DNA of 64,000 nucleotides from Cydia pomonella (GCF_033807575.1 NC_084730.1:6245986-6309985), one strand, 5' to 3'; shown: positions 33,156 through 44,029, counted from the stretch's first letter. A program made the numbers and translations. The notes: generated by a model not told the origin, from the letters alone.

Positions 33156-33312
33156 TAACAGCCTATTTTGTGTTCCACTGCTGGGCAAAAGCTTCCCTTT
33201 TTTCCGCCACTCATCACCGTTTGGTACATGCTCCCGCCAGTCGCTACAAAATACATCGGGGTCGTTCCGCCGTCTCTTTTTTGGTCTGCCTCTGCCCCGA
33301 GAGCTCTACTAA
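33156..33312 (-). mobile_element. Antisense LINE fragment, CTGCTGGGCAAAGGC family, copy 3
   Basis: AGCCTATTTTGTGTTCCACT, GCTGGGCAAAAGCTTCCC and CTGCCTCTGCCCCGAGAGCT align with copies 1 and 2 but are more diverged. Confidence 0.55.
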
Positions 33313-33500
33313 GATTTTTTGTTTTTTGAAATTCAACCCCTAAGTGTCCGCTAGCTGGCGCGGGTGCACAAGAGCGGATGAGCGGGTTAACGAAAAATAG
33401 TATGAGCAACGCTAACTCGTGCGGACGCGTGAGACGGATATTACCTACAATGGCACCCGCGTGCACGTGCCCCTGCGCCAGCGAGCGGTTGCCCAAAAAA

Positions 33501-33810
33501 GCCAATTACATCCACACTTCCCGATATCGGGTCCGAAATCAGTCCCGATTTCGGGCCTGATAATCGTTGTCCGTTTCACAAAATATCAGCCCATCGTTAA
33601 CAATATTTGAAATGTAATAAATACTTTGTCTCTAATTGCCAAAAATGTTCAGTGTTTGATGTTTTTGCATATGAACATTTTTTTTTTTAAATTTCAAATA
33701 TTGTAAACAATGTTCTGATATTTGGTAAAAGGGCAAAATACTCTTGCTCGGGCCCGAAATCGGGTCTGATATCAGGCCTGATAATTTGATAAAGTGTGGA
33801 TGTAATTGGC
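33501..33810. mobile_element. MITE with perfect 19-bp TIR GCCAATTACATCCACACTT
   Basis: The two ends are exact inverses over 19 bases (33,501-33,519 and 33,792-33,810). Sub-terminal CCCGATTTCGGGCCTGATAA and GGGCCCGAAATCGGGTCTGA are also inverted. The interior has no ORF of note. No TSD is clear. Confidence 0.85.
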
Positions 33811-33814
33811 ACTT

Positions 33815-34775
33815 AGTGCGTGAAAACTGTATTAAAAGTTTTTGCCGATTTCAACAGAAAGTGACTGACGGGGACTAATAGATTCATGATTTATGGCGTT
33901 ATTCATAAATGTCTGTCTAAATTAACAAACCGAGGATAATCGTTTATCCATATCCGTCATGTTGACATGTTTGTGCTTGATAGATACAGAATAAATAAAA
34001 GTTGGCTAAGTTTTTAGTTATAAAATTTACTGGTTTAGAATAAATTTAAAAGTGGAAACAAGTGGTGGTTATTCCACTTTAAAATTTATCCTAAACTTAA
34101 TACCATCGTTCGCAGACGTTTCTCCTTGTTAAAAAATAATTTAATTGGCGTAGGTTGTGCCAGGGTGTTCAACGGGCTATCAAGTGCCTTAAAATATGGT
34201 CATATTAGCACTTTATTCTTGAAGAAACTAACGCGTTAAACAAATAGACAAGAGTCGATGAACTGTGATACAACCAGTTTGCATCTATAATACCTCGTAG
34301 ATATCTAGCTAGAAAAAGGTGCATGGCATTTTGAGCCTTGTTTCAACAGCTTAAGTGTTAAAATGTTTAGTAAAGTATATTAGACTCTACCTTTGCGGCC
34401 TATATTATCTCTTTTATAATGCCTGTCAGCATGACGGTGCTCGGTGATTTTAGAGAAAGAGGCAGCAATAGGTAGGAATATGAATTAGAATTTCATATTT
34501 AACCGTCGATTTTTCCCGCTGGGTAAGGTTAAATGATAGCCCCCCTTTTTTGAAGTTTGCGCAAATTCGTTCTGAATTAAACCTAGTTTTTATATTCCCG
34601 ATATTAAAATTGTTATTATGATTGGGACACTAATTTGTCAACCGATATGTCGGGTACAGTAGAATGATTGGGTGTTACCATTGGGTATAGGCCAAACAAA
34701 CTGTTTTTGTAGCAACTGTGATTTAATAACTAAACCTTCCTTTTGGAGCAGACCCCAAGCTTATATTACTTAGAT
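33815..34775. other. AT-rich stretch, nothing recognised
   Basis: No coding signal, array or delimitable element. A short inverse pair TAGAATAAATTTAAAAGTGG and CCACTTTAAAATTTATCCTA occurs at 34,036-34,094, which may be a small hairpin element. Confidence 0.35.
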
Positions 34776-34779
34776 AAGA

Positions 34780-35045
34780 AGTTTTTGGCAAAAATTTCAT
34801 TTTTGGTACAAGCTTTTATCGCTGACTGTTTTTTTTTTCCACAGGCAACTAATACTCAACGAGACAATTCTAAAAACCCCAAACACAATTATGTTGCGTT
34901 GTTTTATCTCAGAGTTCATATGGCTACCTCCTGTCTCCATCATCAGATCAGCTTGATGGTACCATAATATTGTATTGTCATCCGACTTACATATGTTTGC
35001 AAATTTTCAGCTTCATCGGAAACCGGGAAGTGGGATTGGGAAACC
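34780..35045 (-). mobile_element. AAGCTTTTAT-family repeat, copy f
   Basis: Antisense: TTTGGTACAAGCTTTTATCG, CAACGAGACAATTCTAAAA, CCTCCTGTCTCCATCATCAG and TTCATCGGAAACCGGGAAGT. It ends early, in an AT-rich TTTATTTATATTTATT run, without the opposite AAGCTTTTAT motif. Confidence 0.75.
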
Positions 35046-35049
35046 GGGA

Positions 35050-36235
35050 TTTATTTATATTTATTTATTTATTATTATATTTATAAGTGTATGTGTAAGT
35101 TTATCAATATAGCGATATTCATCTTACGTCTCGGTTACAAGTTCATTTTACTTTAAAAGACCCTGCACCTACCTACCTCTTTCTGTTTTAGCCCTATGGT
35201 TTACTGGTAGAGAATGCCTTATGGCATTAAGGCCACCGTTTGTACTATCATGAATCCGAATATGTTTGCCATCTCCTTCGAATTAATAGATTTTTCATCT
35301 CCTTCGGCCTCTGTTTGTACGTTCATTGGACGCTTTCTCGCTTCCATGTCGCAACTGTACGGTGATTAGTGCGTTTCTTGCCACCATTGTGACATCTGGC
35401 ATTCTTTATTACTAACGGATTTCGCACTACACTGCTACTACACTAGTAAAAAAAAATTCATAAACAAAAAAATAACTATTAACAGATTGGCCCAAAAATA
35501 CTTTACATTTTTTTTTCGAAAAATGTTCTTACTTACAAATACAATCTTTTAAAATATGTCGTTAATAGTTCACCGTGTATTAATAGCGGTAAACAACAAT
35601 TCACTAACAAGTGTTAATTTGAAGCCCGAACCCGAAGGCGAGGCACCGCCCGTGACACACAATGCTTATTCATCACACTTGTGAGGATAAAACTAAATTT
35701 TAAGCTAATTCATACTTAAATATGGTGACATTTTAAACATTCGTCCGCCATATTGTTATTTTTGACAGGTTAGGCATCGAAGGCATAGACCTATCCGGCT
35801 TTCAGCCACGATTGAATATTGTGTACTTGAACAAAAAAGAATTGTGTTGTAAAAATATTTTAACGGCTATTAGGTAAATGAATTAAATTTAATATCAACG
35901 TCAGTATTTTAAAAGTAAAACTCATTTAAAATATATCTACTCGAAAAAAAACATTATACTCAATAGGCCCAGGGCGTATGAAATAATAAAAAAACTATTA
36001 GGCCCGTGGGCATAATATAGCTCATTTCATCTCAGTATGCTGGTATACAATAACACCGTTTATAGGCAAGTGTGATGATTAGTTTTTTATTACACAAACG
36101 CTTGTTAAGATTATTAACAATATAGTGCAGTAAAAAAATTACGTGTACCTACAACGTACTTTTGGGCTAACCTGTAGGTACTTAATAATACGTAACAAAA
36201 TAATTCAAGCTATTTTAAAATCAAGTTGAAAACAA
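35050..36235. other. Unassigned stretch with old repeat fragments
   Basis: Contains a short sense LINE tail fragment at 35,205-35,245 and, at 35,650-35,780, the relative of 11,990-12,130 (GACACACAATGCTTATTCAT, CATTCGTCCGCCATATTGTT). Nothing suggests a gene. Confidence 0.35.
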
Positions 36236-36239
36236 GTTT

Positions 36240-36780
36240 ATAGCAAACATTTCATTTTTGGTACAAGCATTTATCACTCATTGTACTTTTCTTCCACAGG
36301 CAACATCGAGCCAATTCTAAAAACCCCAAACACAATTAGGTTGCGTTGTTTTATCACAGAGTTCCTATAGTCACCTCCTGTCTCCATCATCAGATCAGCT
36401 CGATGGTTCCATAATATTGCATTGTCACCCGACTTACGAGTACAAAACTATAAATTATTAATAACAAAGAAAGAATAAACAAATATAATAAAACTTACTA
36501 TTTAATTACAAAAACCTGTAGATAAAAAAATTTACCCAGATCGCCGTCAACTGGCAAGGTGCCCAGAAGCCACCGAAATACAACATCATCAATGGGTCAA
36601 ATTTAGCTTCTAAGATTTGACCCACACATATATACATACTAACTGCCCGCGTAGCCAACATGCCAATTCGCACTAATATGTAAGAGTGATAGAGAGAGAT
36701 GAAGATGACTAAGATGCGCTGCAGAGCGTTAACGTAGGCACGTTTGGCTACGCGGTCAGGGCATGTTAAATAAAAGCATG
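36240..36780 (-). mobile_element. AAGCTTTTAT-family repeat, copy g, split by insertions
   Basis: Antisense blocks run from GGTACAAGCATTTATCACTC to GCATTGTCACCCGACTTACG (36,258-36,437). They resume at GGGTCAAATTTAGCTTCTAA (36,595) and CATATATACATACTAACT (to 36,644), and close with GGCATGTTAAATAAAAGCAT. Between lie an unrelated AT-rich insert (about 36,440-36,594) and the CCCGCGTAGCC MITE. Confidence 0.7.
36643..36760. mobile_element. MITE, CCCGCGTAGCCAAC family, copy 2
   Basis: CTGCCCGCGTAGCCAACATG at the left mirrors GCACGTTTGGCTACGCGGTC plus AGG at the right. It has interrupted copy g of the AAGCTTTTAT repeat (compare the intact junction CATACTAACAGGGAAGTTAA at 42,131). Confidence 0.8.
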
Positions 36781-37348
36781 TAATGAATATTTTTTTGCCA
36801 CTAGACTACCATATAGTTCCCGTTTGCAGGCGTTTACAAAACCCAATACATGACAACTTCGTTAACTAAGCTAGAGCACCTTTACTATGTGTCATATTTC
36901 CCGCTTCGGACTTAATTTCCTTAACAAAATCGGCAAGTGAATGTGAGCTTGTGACGTAGTAGTTTACAAGTAAAAAAATGCATGCCTTGCCATCTTCAAA
37001 AACGATTCAAAAAGCCAAATTCGAAGGTGTTTATATAATTTAAAATATCTAAATCCTTGATTGGTAATTCAAAATGGCGGTTGCCTCACAATAATGGTTG
37101 CCGACCGCAGTGATGGGTTCTGGTCTAATTCTTGGCTGGCTTAAGGACCATTAAATGTTATTGCTTAAACCGACCTTGTCAAAGCCGACAGTTATCGTTA
37201 TCATTAGGTACTTATTTGAATAATCATTAAATCTGTTAAGTACGCACTTTTGTGTGCGTTTTTGTGTAGGTAAATCTGACCGATGCCTCCCAACACCAGC
37301 ATTGTTTTGCTTACCGGGCAGCTCCATTCTCTGCATTACAAAAATGTA

Positions 37349-37812
37349 TATCTTATACCTTTAAACGAGCAATTCTTGTATATATATATGTATATATATT
37401 TCCGGGATCTCGGAAACGGCTCTAACGATTTTGCTGAAATTTGGTATATGGGGGTTTTTGGGGGTAAATAATCGATCTAGATTAGTCTTATGTTTGGGAA
37501 AACGTGTGTTTCCGAGTTTTCATGCGTTTTTCTTTCGACGCAGAATGGTCGCTAATTTCGTGTTACTGGCCACTGTCCGTCTGGTCCAGCGGGTTAAGAC
37601 GCGGACTGCTAAACGAGTGTTACGGGTTCGAATCTCGCCCGGTGATTAACTTTTTTTTTTATATGTTCAAGTTTATATATAAGTATTTTTTTAATTTTTA
37701 TTGTTTTAGACAAGTTTAATTTAGTGAAAAATGTAGTTAAGATTATCACCTTATACACCACCATATTACAATAAATAGTTATAACCGAGCAAAGCTCGGT
37801 CGCCCAGGTACT
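37349..37812 (+). mobile_element. Helitron-like element carrying a tRNA-like segment, copy 2
   Basis: Starts TATCTTATACCTTTAAACGA, has TTTCCGGGATCTCGGAAACG, the tRNA-like part at about 37,573-37,641 (TGGTCCAGCGGGTTAAGACG, then GGTTCGAATCTCGCCC), and the terminal hairpin ACCGAGC-AAA-GCTCGGT at 37,784-37,800 followed by CGCCCAGGTACT. It is co-linear with the minus-strand copy at 7,725-8,189. The ORFs here are repeat-derived. Confidence 0.75.
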
Positions 37813-37979
37813 TATTATGAAATAAAGTTTGTATGTTTGTATAATAGAATTGAAAATTAGAACTGCAATATATTTAGTGCTGCGCATGCGGTAAGGGGTT
37901 AAATAGATAATAATATTAATAATATCTAAGATATTAAATGAATAAAGAGATTAATAATATAAGTTTAATTTACGTATAA

Positions 37980-38105
37980 ACTACCTAGCTTATTACACAA
38001 TTATTACAGGAGACCTGTCTGCCAAGAAACCACTCCGTGGTTTGGCAGAAGTATATTTTAAATAGTTATGAGGTATGAAACGTGAATAAACTTTTTTTTT
38101 TGGAT
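37980..38105 (+). mobile_element. Possible LINE 3' tail
   Basis: AGGAGACCTGTCTGCCAAGA, CCACTCCGTGGTTTGGCAGA and the AATAAACTTTTTTTTT end resemble 58,500-58,570 (GGAGTCCCTCTGCGAACAAA ... GTTGGGCAGAAG). Class uncertain. Confidence 0.35.
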
Positions 38106-38109
38106 TTAT

Positions 38110-39210
38110 CCAACTACCCCGATATATATATACGATTTTTTTCCTGCCATTAAGAATGTATCAGCTTTATTCATTCCGTTACGCCACGTTTTGTATAAAC
38201 TTTCGTATTTGATGTATGTGTGGGACGTAGTGGAAATTACCAATTAACATTAAGATATACAAAGTGTAACAAAAAAAATAGTGGGGATCTGTTTAAGAGC
38301 ATTATCGTATTCTGCTTAGGAAAAAGAAGAATTTTTTTTGATGCTACAAAATTGTGGCCTTTTCTATGGAGGGTTGGCTGAATTGGGCGATCTGCCCAAT
38401 AAAATAAAAAAAATCCGTCAATTTTTTTTGCATCTGGTTTGAAAATTGTAATGATTCTGAGTGGGAAGGAGACTTTGGGACATATGTATTCTCACTTGCA
38501 CCATGATCGGTATTAAAAATCGTAAAATCATCTGATGCGTAACACTTAATTTAACCCTTTACTATAGGGCACACTTAGATATTATATGGGAAAAATGACC
38601 ACCCTATAACATCATCATTTGTATTTTTTTCTTATGCAGAATTTTTAAAAGTTTAAAGAGGTGATGAGGCTTCAATCGTGTATTTTTTATACTGGATCGT
38701 TAAAGGGTTAAAATTCCAAATATATTTTAACTAGAAACAGGCTATATTCATATACAGATGTTATAAGAAACAAGAAAAGTGCGGTCATGATGGATCCCTG
38801 TAAACTAGATTCTGTTGCTTCTTTGGGGTATTTGTCCCAACTGACTTTATTCTTGCCTTATTTTTTCTCTCTAATGCTAACAACCTGATGTTTTCTACAG
38901 CTGACCTTACAATTTATAATTATTGTTTTTCTGCTAATATTATCACCTATTTTTCCTATTCTTCAAGTCAAGGTCACCCAGCCAGTTCCAAATGTCTTTA
39001 CACTCGACCACTGATGACGTCTGTACGACCTTATGCTAATGATGAGTAGAAATAGGATCGATTAGTTAGTTCGCTCACGGAGGTCGAACCAATCGTTAAC
39101 GTGAACACGTACTGATGGGAAACTCAACAAAACTAGTCGGTAGATTACTAGATTCAACCAACTATTTTAGACTAAATATGTACATCAAGAGAGTTATGGG
39201 CACTGTGAAT
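38110..39210. other. Unassigned stretch
   Basis: The block 38,270-38,720 (GGCCTTTTCTATGGAGGGTT, GGGCGATCTGCCCAATAAAA) looks like a dispersed repeat I have no second copy for here. No gene seen. Confidence 0.3.
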
Positions 39211-39214
39211 GTCA

Positions 39215-39480
39215 TCTCGCTTTGTGTGATACAGCGGTTGTCATTCCAGATCTAGAGCAGAGCCCAACTGGGGAAGTACCTCCTCCTTAATGAAAACCGC
39301 AGCCAAATAACACTAGACTCTACTCATCGTGTCGTATTCCTGCCAGTGTGTAAGGTTGCCAGAGCTCAACGAGAGTGCGGACTTGCGGAGTGTTAGGGTC
39401 GGCAAACGCACATTTAACACTTCTGAAGTTGCATCCATACTACGGAGATTGCTTACCATGTGGCGGGTCGTCGTATGTAA
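39215..39480 (+). repeat. Interspersed repeat, CCGACGTAGTAT family, copy 2
   Basis: CATTCCAGATCTAGAGCAGA, AAACCGCAGCCAAATAACAC, TAGACTCTACTCATCGTGTC and GGTTGCCAGAGCTCAACGAG match copy 1. The terminal CCGACGTAGTAT block is missing. Confidence 0.65.
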
Positions 39481-39984
39481 GCAACATTTTTGTAAACTGA
39501 AATAGATGTCATATACTTAAGAAAAAGTTACCAAGCCTTTCAATGGCGGAGGCTATTTAAAAAAAATGGAATTATTTAGTAACATTTATTAAAATTATTT
39601 GATATATTCTTAAAGACGTTTTAAAGCTACAATTAAGAAAATCGACAAAAATAACAACGAGTGGACGAAAAGGGTAATAATCGGACCCTCTGGTCAAAGT
39701 ATTACGGCTATTTTACACCCTTACTGTCTTATGGCGTTATAATGTGAGGAAAAACTATATATACTCGTACATTCACAGAAAGTTAACCATTTTACAGGCT
39801 TAGTCCGATTTATCGACCAGTTATTATTATCGACTTTAGCATTCCAATTTAAGATTCAAATTAGATTGGACTTTCAGGAAATGTACTTTGTCTTCAAATG
39901 AATCATCAAAGCTGGATTAATTGAAATCTATTTGGGAAAACCTTGTAGAGTGGTGCGGCCTGGAAAAGGGTTAAGTAATAATTA

Positions 39985-40018
39985 AAAAAAAAAAAAAATA
40001 TATATATATATATTTATT
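39985..40018 (+). repeat. A-run and (AT)n microsatellite
   Basis: About 15 A residues followed by TATATATATATATAT. Confidence 0.9.
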
Positions 40019-40033
40019 TAATACGATTACGTT

Positions 40034-40174
40034 AAGCCTGATTTACATGCGTGCAGAGACTTGGCAAGCGTCAGGAACGCAGCTATGCAAAGAAAGCAAT
40101 ACCACTTGCACCCTCTAACACATAACTGCGTTCCTGATGCTTGCCAAGTCTCAGCACGCATATAAATCAGGCTT
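40034..40174. mobile_element. MITE with about 50-bp TIRs, AAGCCTGATTTACATGCG family
   Basis: AAGCCTGATTTACATGCGTG, GAGACTTGGCAAGCGTCAGG and AACGCAG in the left arm are mirrored by CTGCGTTCCTGATGCTTGCC, AAGTCTCAGCACGCATATAA and ATCAGGCTT at the right. The loop is about 45 bp. Confidence 0.85.
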
Positions 40175-40179
40175 GACAC

Positions 40180-41640
40180 ATCCCAATCCTACAAGTTGCT
40201 TGAGCTGTAGGCGTACTTACCAACGCACATACAATTAAGACATTACATTCCCTTCTTCATTATCTTAGGTGCTTTTACCTTTTTTCAGGTAAAAAAACCT
40301 AAGATAAGGTCTCTCAAATCATAATATTATATTATATCGAATGGAGTTATCATGGCATTTAAATCAATTTATATGCTTTCATTTCCTTTCACAATTTGGA
40401 CAACATTCGCCCACAAAAACGATCAAGAACTGTAGATAAAATGAAAATACTACTTATTTGGCCTGTCACTGTCATTGGCCTTCTTTAATGTAAGCATTTA
40501 TATGTTTCGTTATATTTACGGCTGTTAAAATCCTGAATACCAATAAAAAAAATCGTCTACTTGATTGTTTTCCTATTTTAGTAACAATTTTTGTTTTCTT
40601 TGTTTTTATATCAACCTGTTTAAATTATAAGTTTACAGTCGTCTCCTCTCTACATTTTATTATAATTTCAATATAAGTAATCAAATAATTTAATAAGGTG
40701 AAATGAGGTAAGAATAACATAGTTTATTTTGCTCGAGGCAGGCAAACACTATGACGATTACATAAAGTGTTTAATTCATGTTTTTATTTTATTGTTTAAA
40801 CAGTGAAAGAAAGTCTATGTCGCCGTCAAAATAAGTGATAAACTGTACTTAAACTTAATCATAATCTTTTACATTACACAGACAAATAATATACAGAATG
40901 GCACAGCACACACATAATGATAGATGAAAATGATGGTGAACGGATATCTAACATGTTCTTAAATCTATGTTACACCCGTAGTTGATGCGTATTACCGGCA
41001 GTCACGATTTACGTCAGTATCTTGAATCAAGTATGAAAGAACTTGTTCGTGAATCGGGTTATCAAAACCTCTTGTGTCTTTGCTAACAAATAGTAAAATT
41101 GCAAGCGATTACGAATTTGACAATGTGTCAAAAGGACTATTGGTTAAAGTATTCAAGTTACGCAACACTACTCACTAGTAAAATGTCACTGTCATTCAAT
41201 TTTGAACTCTATTTGAAACAACTTCAAGGCCTTTAAGCAATAACACTAAGCATACACTTCAAAAACAAAATGAAAGTAGGATTATATACTTAACTTACGA
41301 TAATGTTAAAGTTTAAAGTACAACTGAAGGATATAACACTTTTCAATAACACATAGAAGAACTCATAAATTTATAATCATCAACAAACAAATATAGACTC
41401 AATTATTATAAAATTAACATCCAAATTATATTGCTCGAAACCAAGACATAGTTCGTTTCGTTTCTGCTGAAGACGATGCGTTCGCGCAGGTATTTGATAA
41501 TCGTATGCGAAATCGGTGACGTCAGTGGTTGCTTCAGAACCGGAGGGATAACGTTTGTGTTGGCATTGAGTACTTGTACCAAGGCTATGGGGACTAGTAT
41601 GATGGGGTAAGCACAACAAGGCACAGATCTATGTAAACAC
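40180..41640. other. AT-rich stretch, nothing recognised
   Basis: No repeat copy or gene is seen. ORFs of 79 and 97 codons near 41,380-41,700 overlap in two minus-strand frames and show no domain. The segment 41,640-41,700 (GAGACGACCGGTTCTCCATA) resembles 14,485-14,515. Confidence 0.35.
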
Positions 41641-41819
41641 TTGGTATGGTATAATATTAAAAGGAGACGACCGGTTCTCCATACAAATATAATCCCCATT
41701 TTGGTCTGTGAATATTGACATTATTGAAAATATTTAAAAACATTAGATGGTTATACACCATTCAATTAGGAGAGAAAAACAAATCAAATACACATTTTTA
41801 AAGCTCTTAATTCCTAATT

Positions 41820-42165
41820 AAATTTTTGGTATAAAGCTTTTATCGCCGACTGCATTTTTCTCTCCACAGGCAACTAATACTCATCGAAATAATTCTACTC
41901 GTAAAAACCCCAATCACAATTAGGTTGCGTTGTTTTATCACAGAGTTCCCATGGCCACCTCCTGTCTCCATCATCAGATCAGCTTGATGGTGCCATAAAT
42001 CATAATATTGCATTGTCACCCGATTTACATATGCATGTAAAATTTCAGTACAATCGGAAACCGGGAAGTGGGTCCAATTTACCTTCCAAGATATGACCCA
42101 CACAAACATACATACATATATACATACATACATACTAACAGGGAAGTTAAATAAACGCTTGTAAA
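41820..42165 (-). mobile_element. AAGCTTTTAT-family repeat, copy h (most complete)
   Basis: Antisense copy from TATAAAGCTTTTATCGCCGA through CTCCACAGGCAACTAATACT, CACCTCCTGTCTCCATCATC, GTGGGTCCAATTTACCTTCC and a (CATA)n stretch to TAACAGGGAAGTTAAATAAA and CGCTTGTAA. It contains both end motifs and so serves as the reference for the family. The 97-codon ORF here is repeat-derived. Confidence 0.8.
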
Positions 42166-42169
42166 AAAC

Positions 42170-42940
42170 GATTTTAATGGTAGATTTGACAATAAATTTA
42201 AGAAAATTGGTAGAATTGAACTACGAGTACCTGCTAAAAGTATTACGAATATTTTACACCTCTACATAAATACGGCTTAATAACATGGGGAATATTGATT
42301 AACATTATTAATAAATAGAACAAATATAACCAGAAAAGATAAGATTCAAAAACAAGAATAATGAATCGAAATACAAGTATTAGTATGCCAGTTTAGAAAT
42401 ATATTTATTTACAGTTACCAACATCAATTTTATGTTTTCTTGCAATTCAAACAAGACACAGAATTTAAATAAATCAGAAATAATAATCAGAAACAAACTC
42501 AAACAATAAGTTACCTCCACAGGTTATTGTTAACTCATAAACATGCTAACCAACCAACTCATAAACCTTTTGAAAGGATAAAACACATCTGTAATCTCTT
42601 CCACTGATCGTAAAGCATGCGAAAACAACCAAGTATTTTTAATTTGACAGTTTTTAATCATGATTCATCTAAAATGTTTTGTTACATTCTTTAAAACTGC
42701 AGATATGTTAAAAGATACATTAGAACGATAAATTTTATTGCTGTCAAGAAATATTGGCTTGTCAAATTATAATCGCCATTTGAATTTATTTTTAACCAAG
42801 TTTAAAAATAAATACCATACGATATTTGTTTGTTTTGTCAACTTGTTATGAAAAATAATGAAGATCGTTTATCGTTTGCTAAATTTTCTCATACATTTTG
42901 TAGAAAGTCAAAAGTATTTTAAAATTAGCATCAATTATCC
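42170..42940. other. AT-rich stretch, nothing recognised
   Basis: No coding signal or repeat structure I can delimit. Confidence 0.35.
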
Positions 42941-42944
42941 TCCA

Positions 42945-43272
42945 AAACCGGCCAAGTGCGAGTTGGACTCGCACAGGAAGGGTTCCGTACCATTATCTAC
43001 AAAAACGGTCACCCGTCCAAGTACTGACCCCGCCCGACGTTGCTTAACTTCGGTGATTGGATGAGAACCTCGAAATTGGAAATATGTAAATATTAATTTT
43101 ATTCTGTTTTTAGTATTTGTTGTTATAGCAAATACATAATCTGTAGAAATTTCAACTGGCTGACTATCACGGTTCATGAGATACAGCCTGGTGACAGACG
43201 GACGGACGGACGGACAGCGGAGTCTCAGTAATAGGGTCCCTTTTGACCCTTTGGCTACGGAACCCTAAAAAA
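42945..43272 (+). mobile_element. GTTCCGTA-family repeat, plus-strand copy
   Basis: It starts AACCGGCCAAGTGCGAGTTG and GAAGGGTTCCGTACC, contains TATCACGGTTCATGAGATAC and GACGGACGGACGGACGGACA, and ends TTGGCTACGGAACCCTAAAA. An inserted piece (GTCACCCGTCCAAGTACTGA and CCCCGCCCGACGTTGCTTAA), recalling a 5S-rRNA-like motif (CCGTCCAAGTACTGACC), sits at 43,008-43,070. Confidence 0.75.
43008..43075 (-). other. 5S-rRNA-like segment inside a repeat
   Basis: On the minus strand the block reads GAGGTTCTCATCCAATCACC, GAAGTTAAGCAACGTCGGGC and GGGGTCAGTACTTGGACGGG, then TGAC. GAAGTTAAGCAACGTCGGGC, then GGTCAGTACTTGGATGGGTGAC, is the order of the 5S rRNA internal promoter region, so this is probably a 5S-derived piece (a SINE3-type head or a 5S pseudogene). 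It is much shorter than a 5S gene of about 120 bases. Confidence 0.6.
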
Positions 43273-43339
43273 CTGCTACAACCTTTAGTATAGACATTAT
43301 TTATAATTTATATGTACGTGAAAATTGTTTGCCCTGCGT

Positions 43340-43442
43340 AAGGGCTTGTGCACAATTCACGCGACGCGAGGTTCGATAGGGGTGGGAGGGGGGTAAAAAA
43401 AAAACCCGAAAGAACCTCGCGTGATTAGTGCCCAAGCCCTAA
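43340..43442. mobile_element. Short hairpin MITE, AAGGGCTTG family
   Basis: AAGGGCTTGTGCACAATTCA, CGCGACGCGAGGTTC at the left mirrors GAACCTCGCGTGATTAGTGC, CCAAGCCCT at the right with small gaps. The loop holds a G-run and an A-run. Confidence 0.7.
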
Positions 43443-43716
43443 GGCTGCAGACTAGAAACAATTTTCCACAAAACAGTCATTGTGTTTCATTTTTTTTACA
43501 CTTAAAATAAAATACAAGTGAAAAACGATAACGGTCCATTTTTTCCAATGCAATATAACTACTTTCTCAAATATTATAAAATTTAATATTTTTGATATAG
43601 TTTTTACCTATATTGATATATGTTATAGTACTTATATAGTATTATGTCACAGTAATAATAAGTTATACATATGTATTAAATATTTTAAAATTTATCTTTA
43701 AGTGTAAATCAATCTA

Positions 43717-43812
43717 GAGGCCTATTCGAAACTTGAAAATCTGAACTCACCAGTCGTGACAAATTCGAATTATATCAATAACAAAAAGGTTTCAATTCTT
43801 CGAATAGGCCTC
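43717..43812. mobile_element. 96-bp MITE with 14-bp TIR GAGGCCTATTCGAA
   Basis: GAGGCCTATTCGAA at the left and TTCGAATAGGCCTC at the right are exact inverses. It ends 70 bp before the candidate splice acceptor and about 160 bp before the candidate start codon. The 67-codon ORF beginning at 43,756 starts inside it. Confidence 0.8.
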
Positions 43813-43882
43813 AGAGCTTTCAATGAAAAGCTACTCGCTACTCCAACTTCATTATTTTACACCAATCTCGTTTTGCCCGCAG

Positions 43883-44028
43883 GCCCGCAGTCATCGTCCC
43901 GCCGCCGCCGCGTGCGCACCTCGCAGTCCGTGTGTGTGTGTGATGTACTAGTGTTGTAGTGTGTGACAACATGCAGGGCCGGGATAAGTTGTGTGCCAAG
44001 CTCACGAGCGCGTTCCTTAGGAAGTGGT
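43883..44028 (+). CDS. Candidate first coding exon (codons from 43,971)
   Basis: ATG at 43,971 in the context ACAAC-ATG-C opens 19 codons, MQGRDKLCAKLTSAFLRKW, plus one base. It runs into GTAAGT at 44,029, a consensus 5' splice site, giving a phase-1 intron. The stop TGA at 43,941 lies in frame ten codons upstream, which supports this ATG as the true start. The leader is GC-rich (CCGCCGCCGCCGCGTGCGCA) in contrast to the AT-rich surroundings. CGTTTTGCCCGCAG ends at 43,882 and could be a splice acceptor of a 5' UTR exon, otherwise transcription may start nearby. I do not recognise the protein. The next exon is not identified. It could be a chance ORF in a GC-rich patch. Confidence 0.4.
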
Positions 44029-44029
44029 G

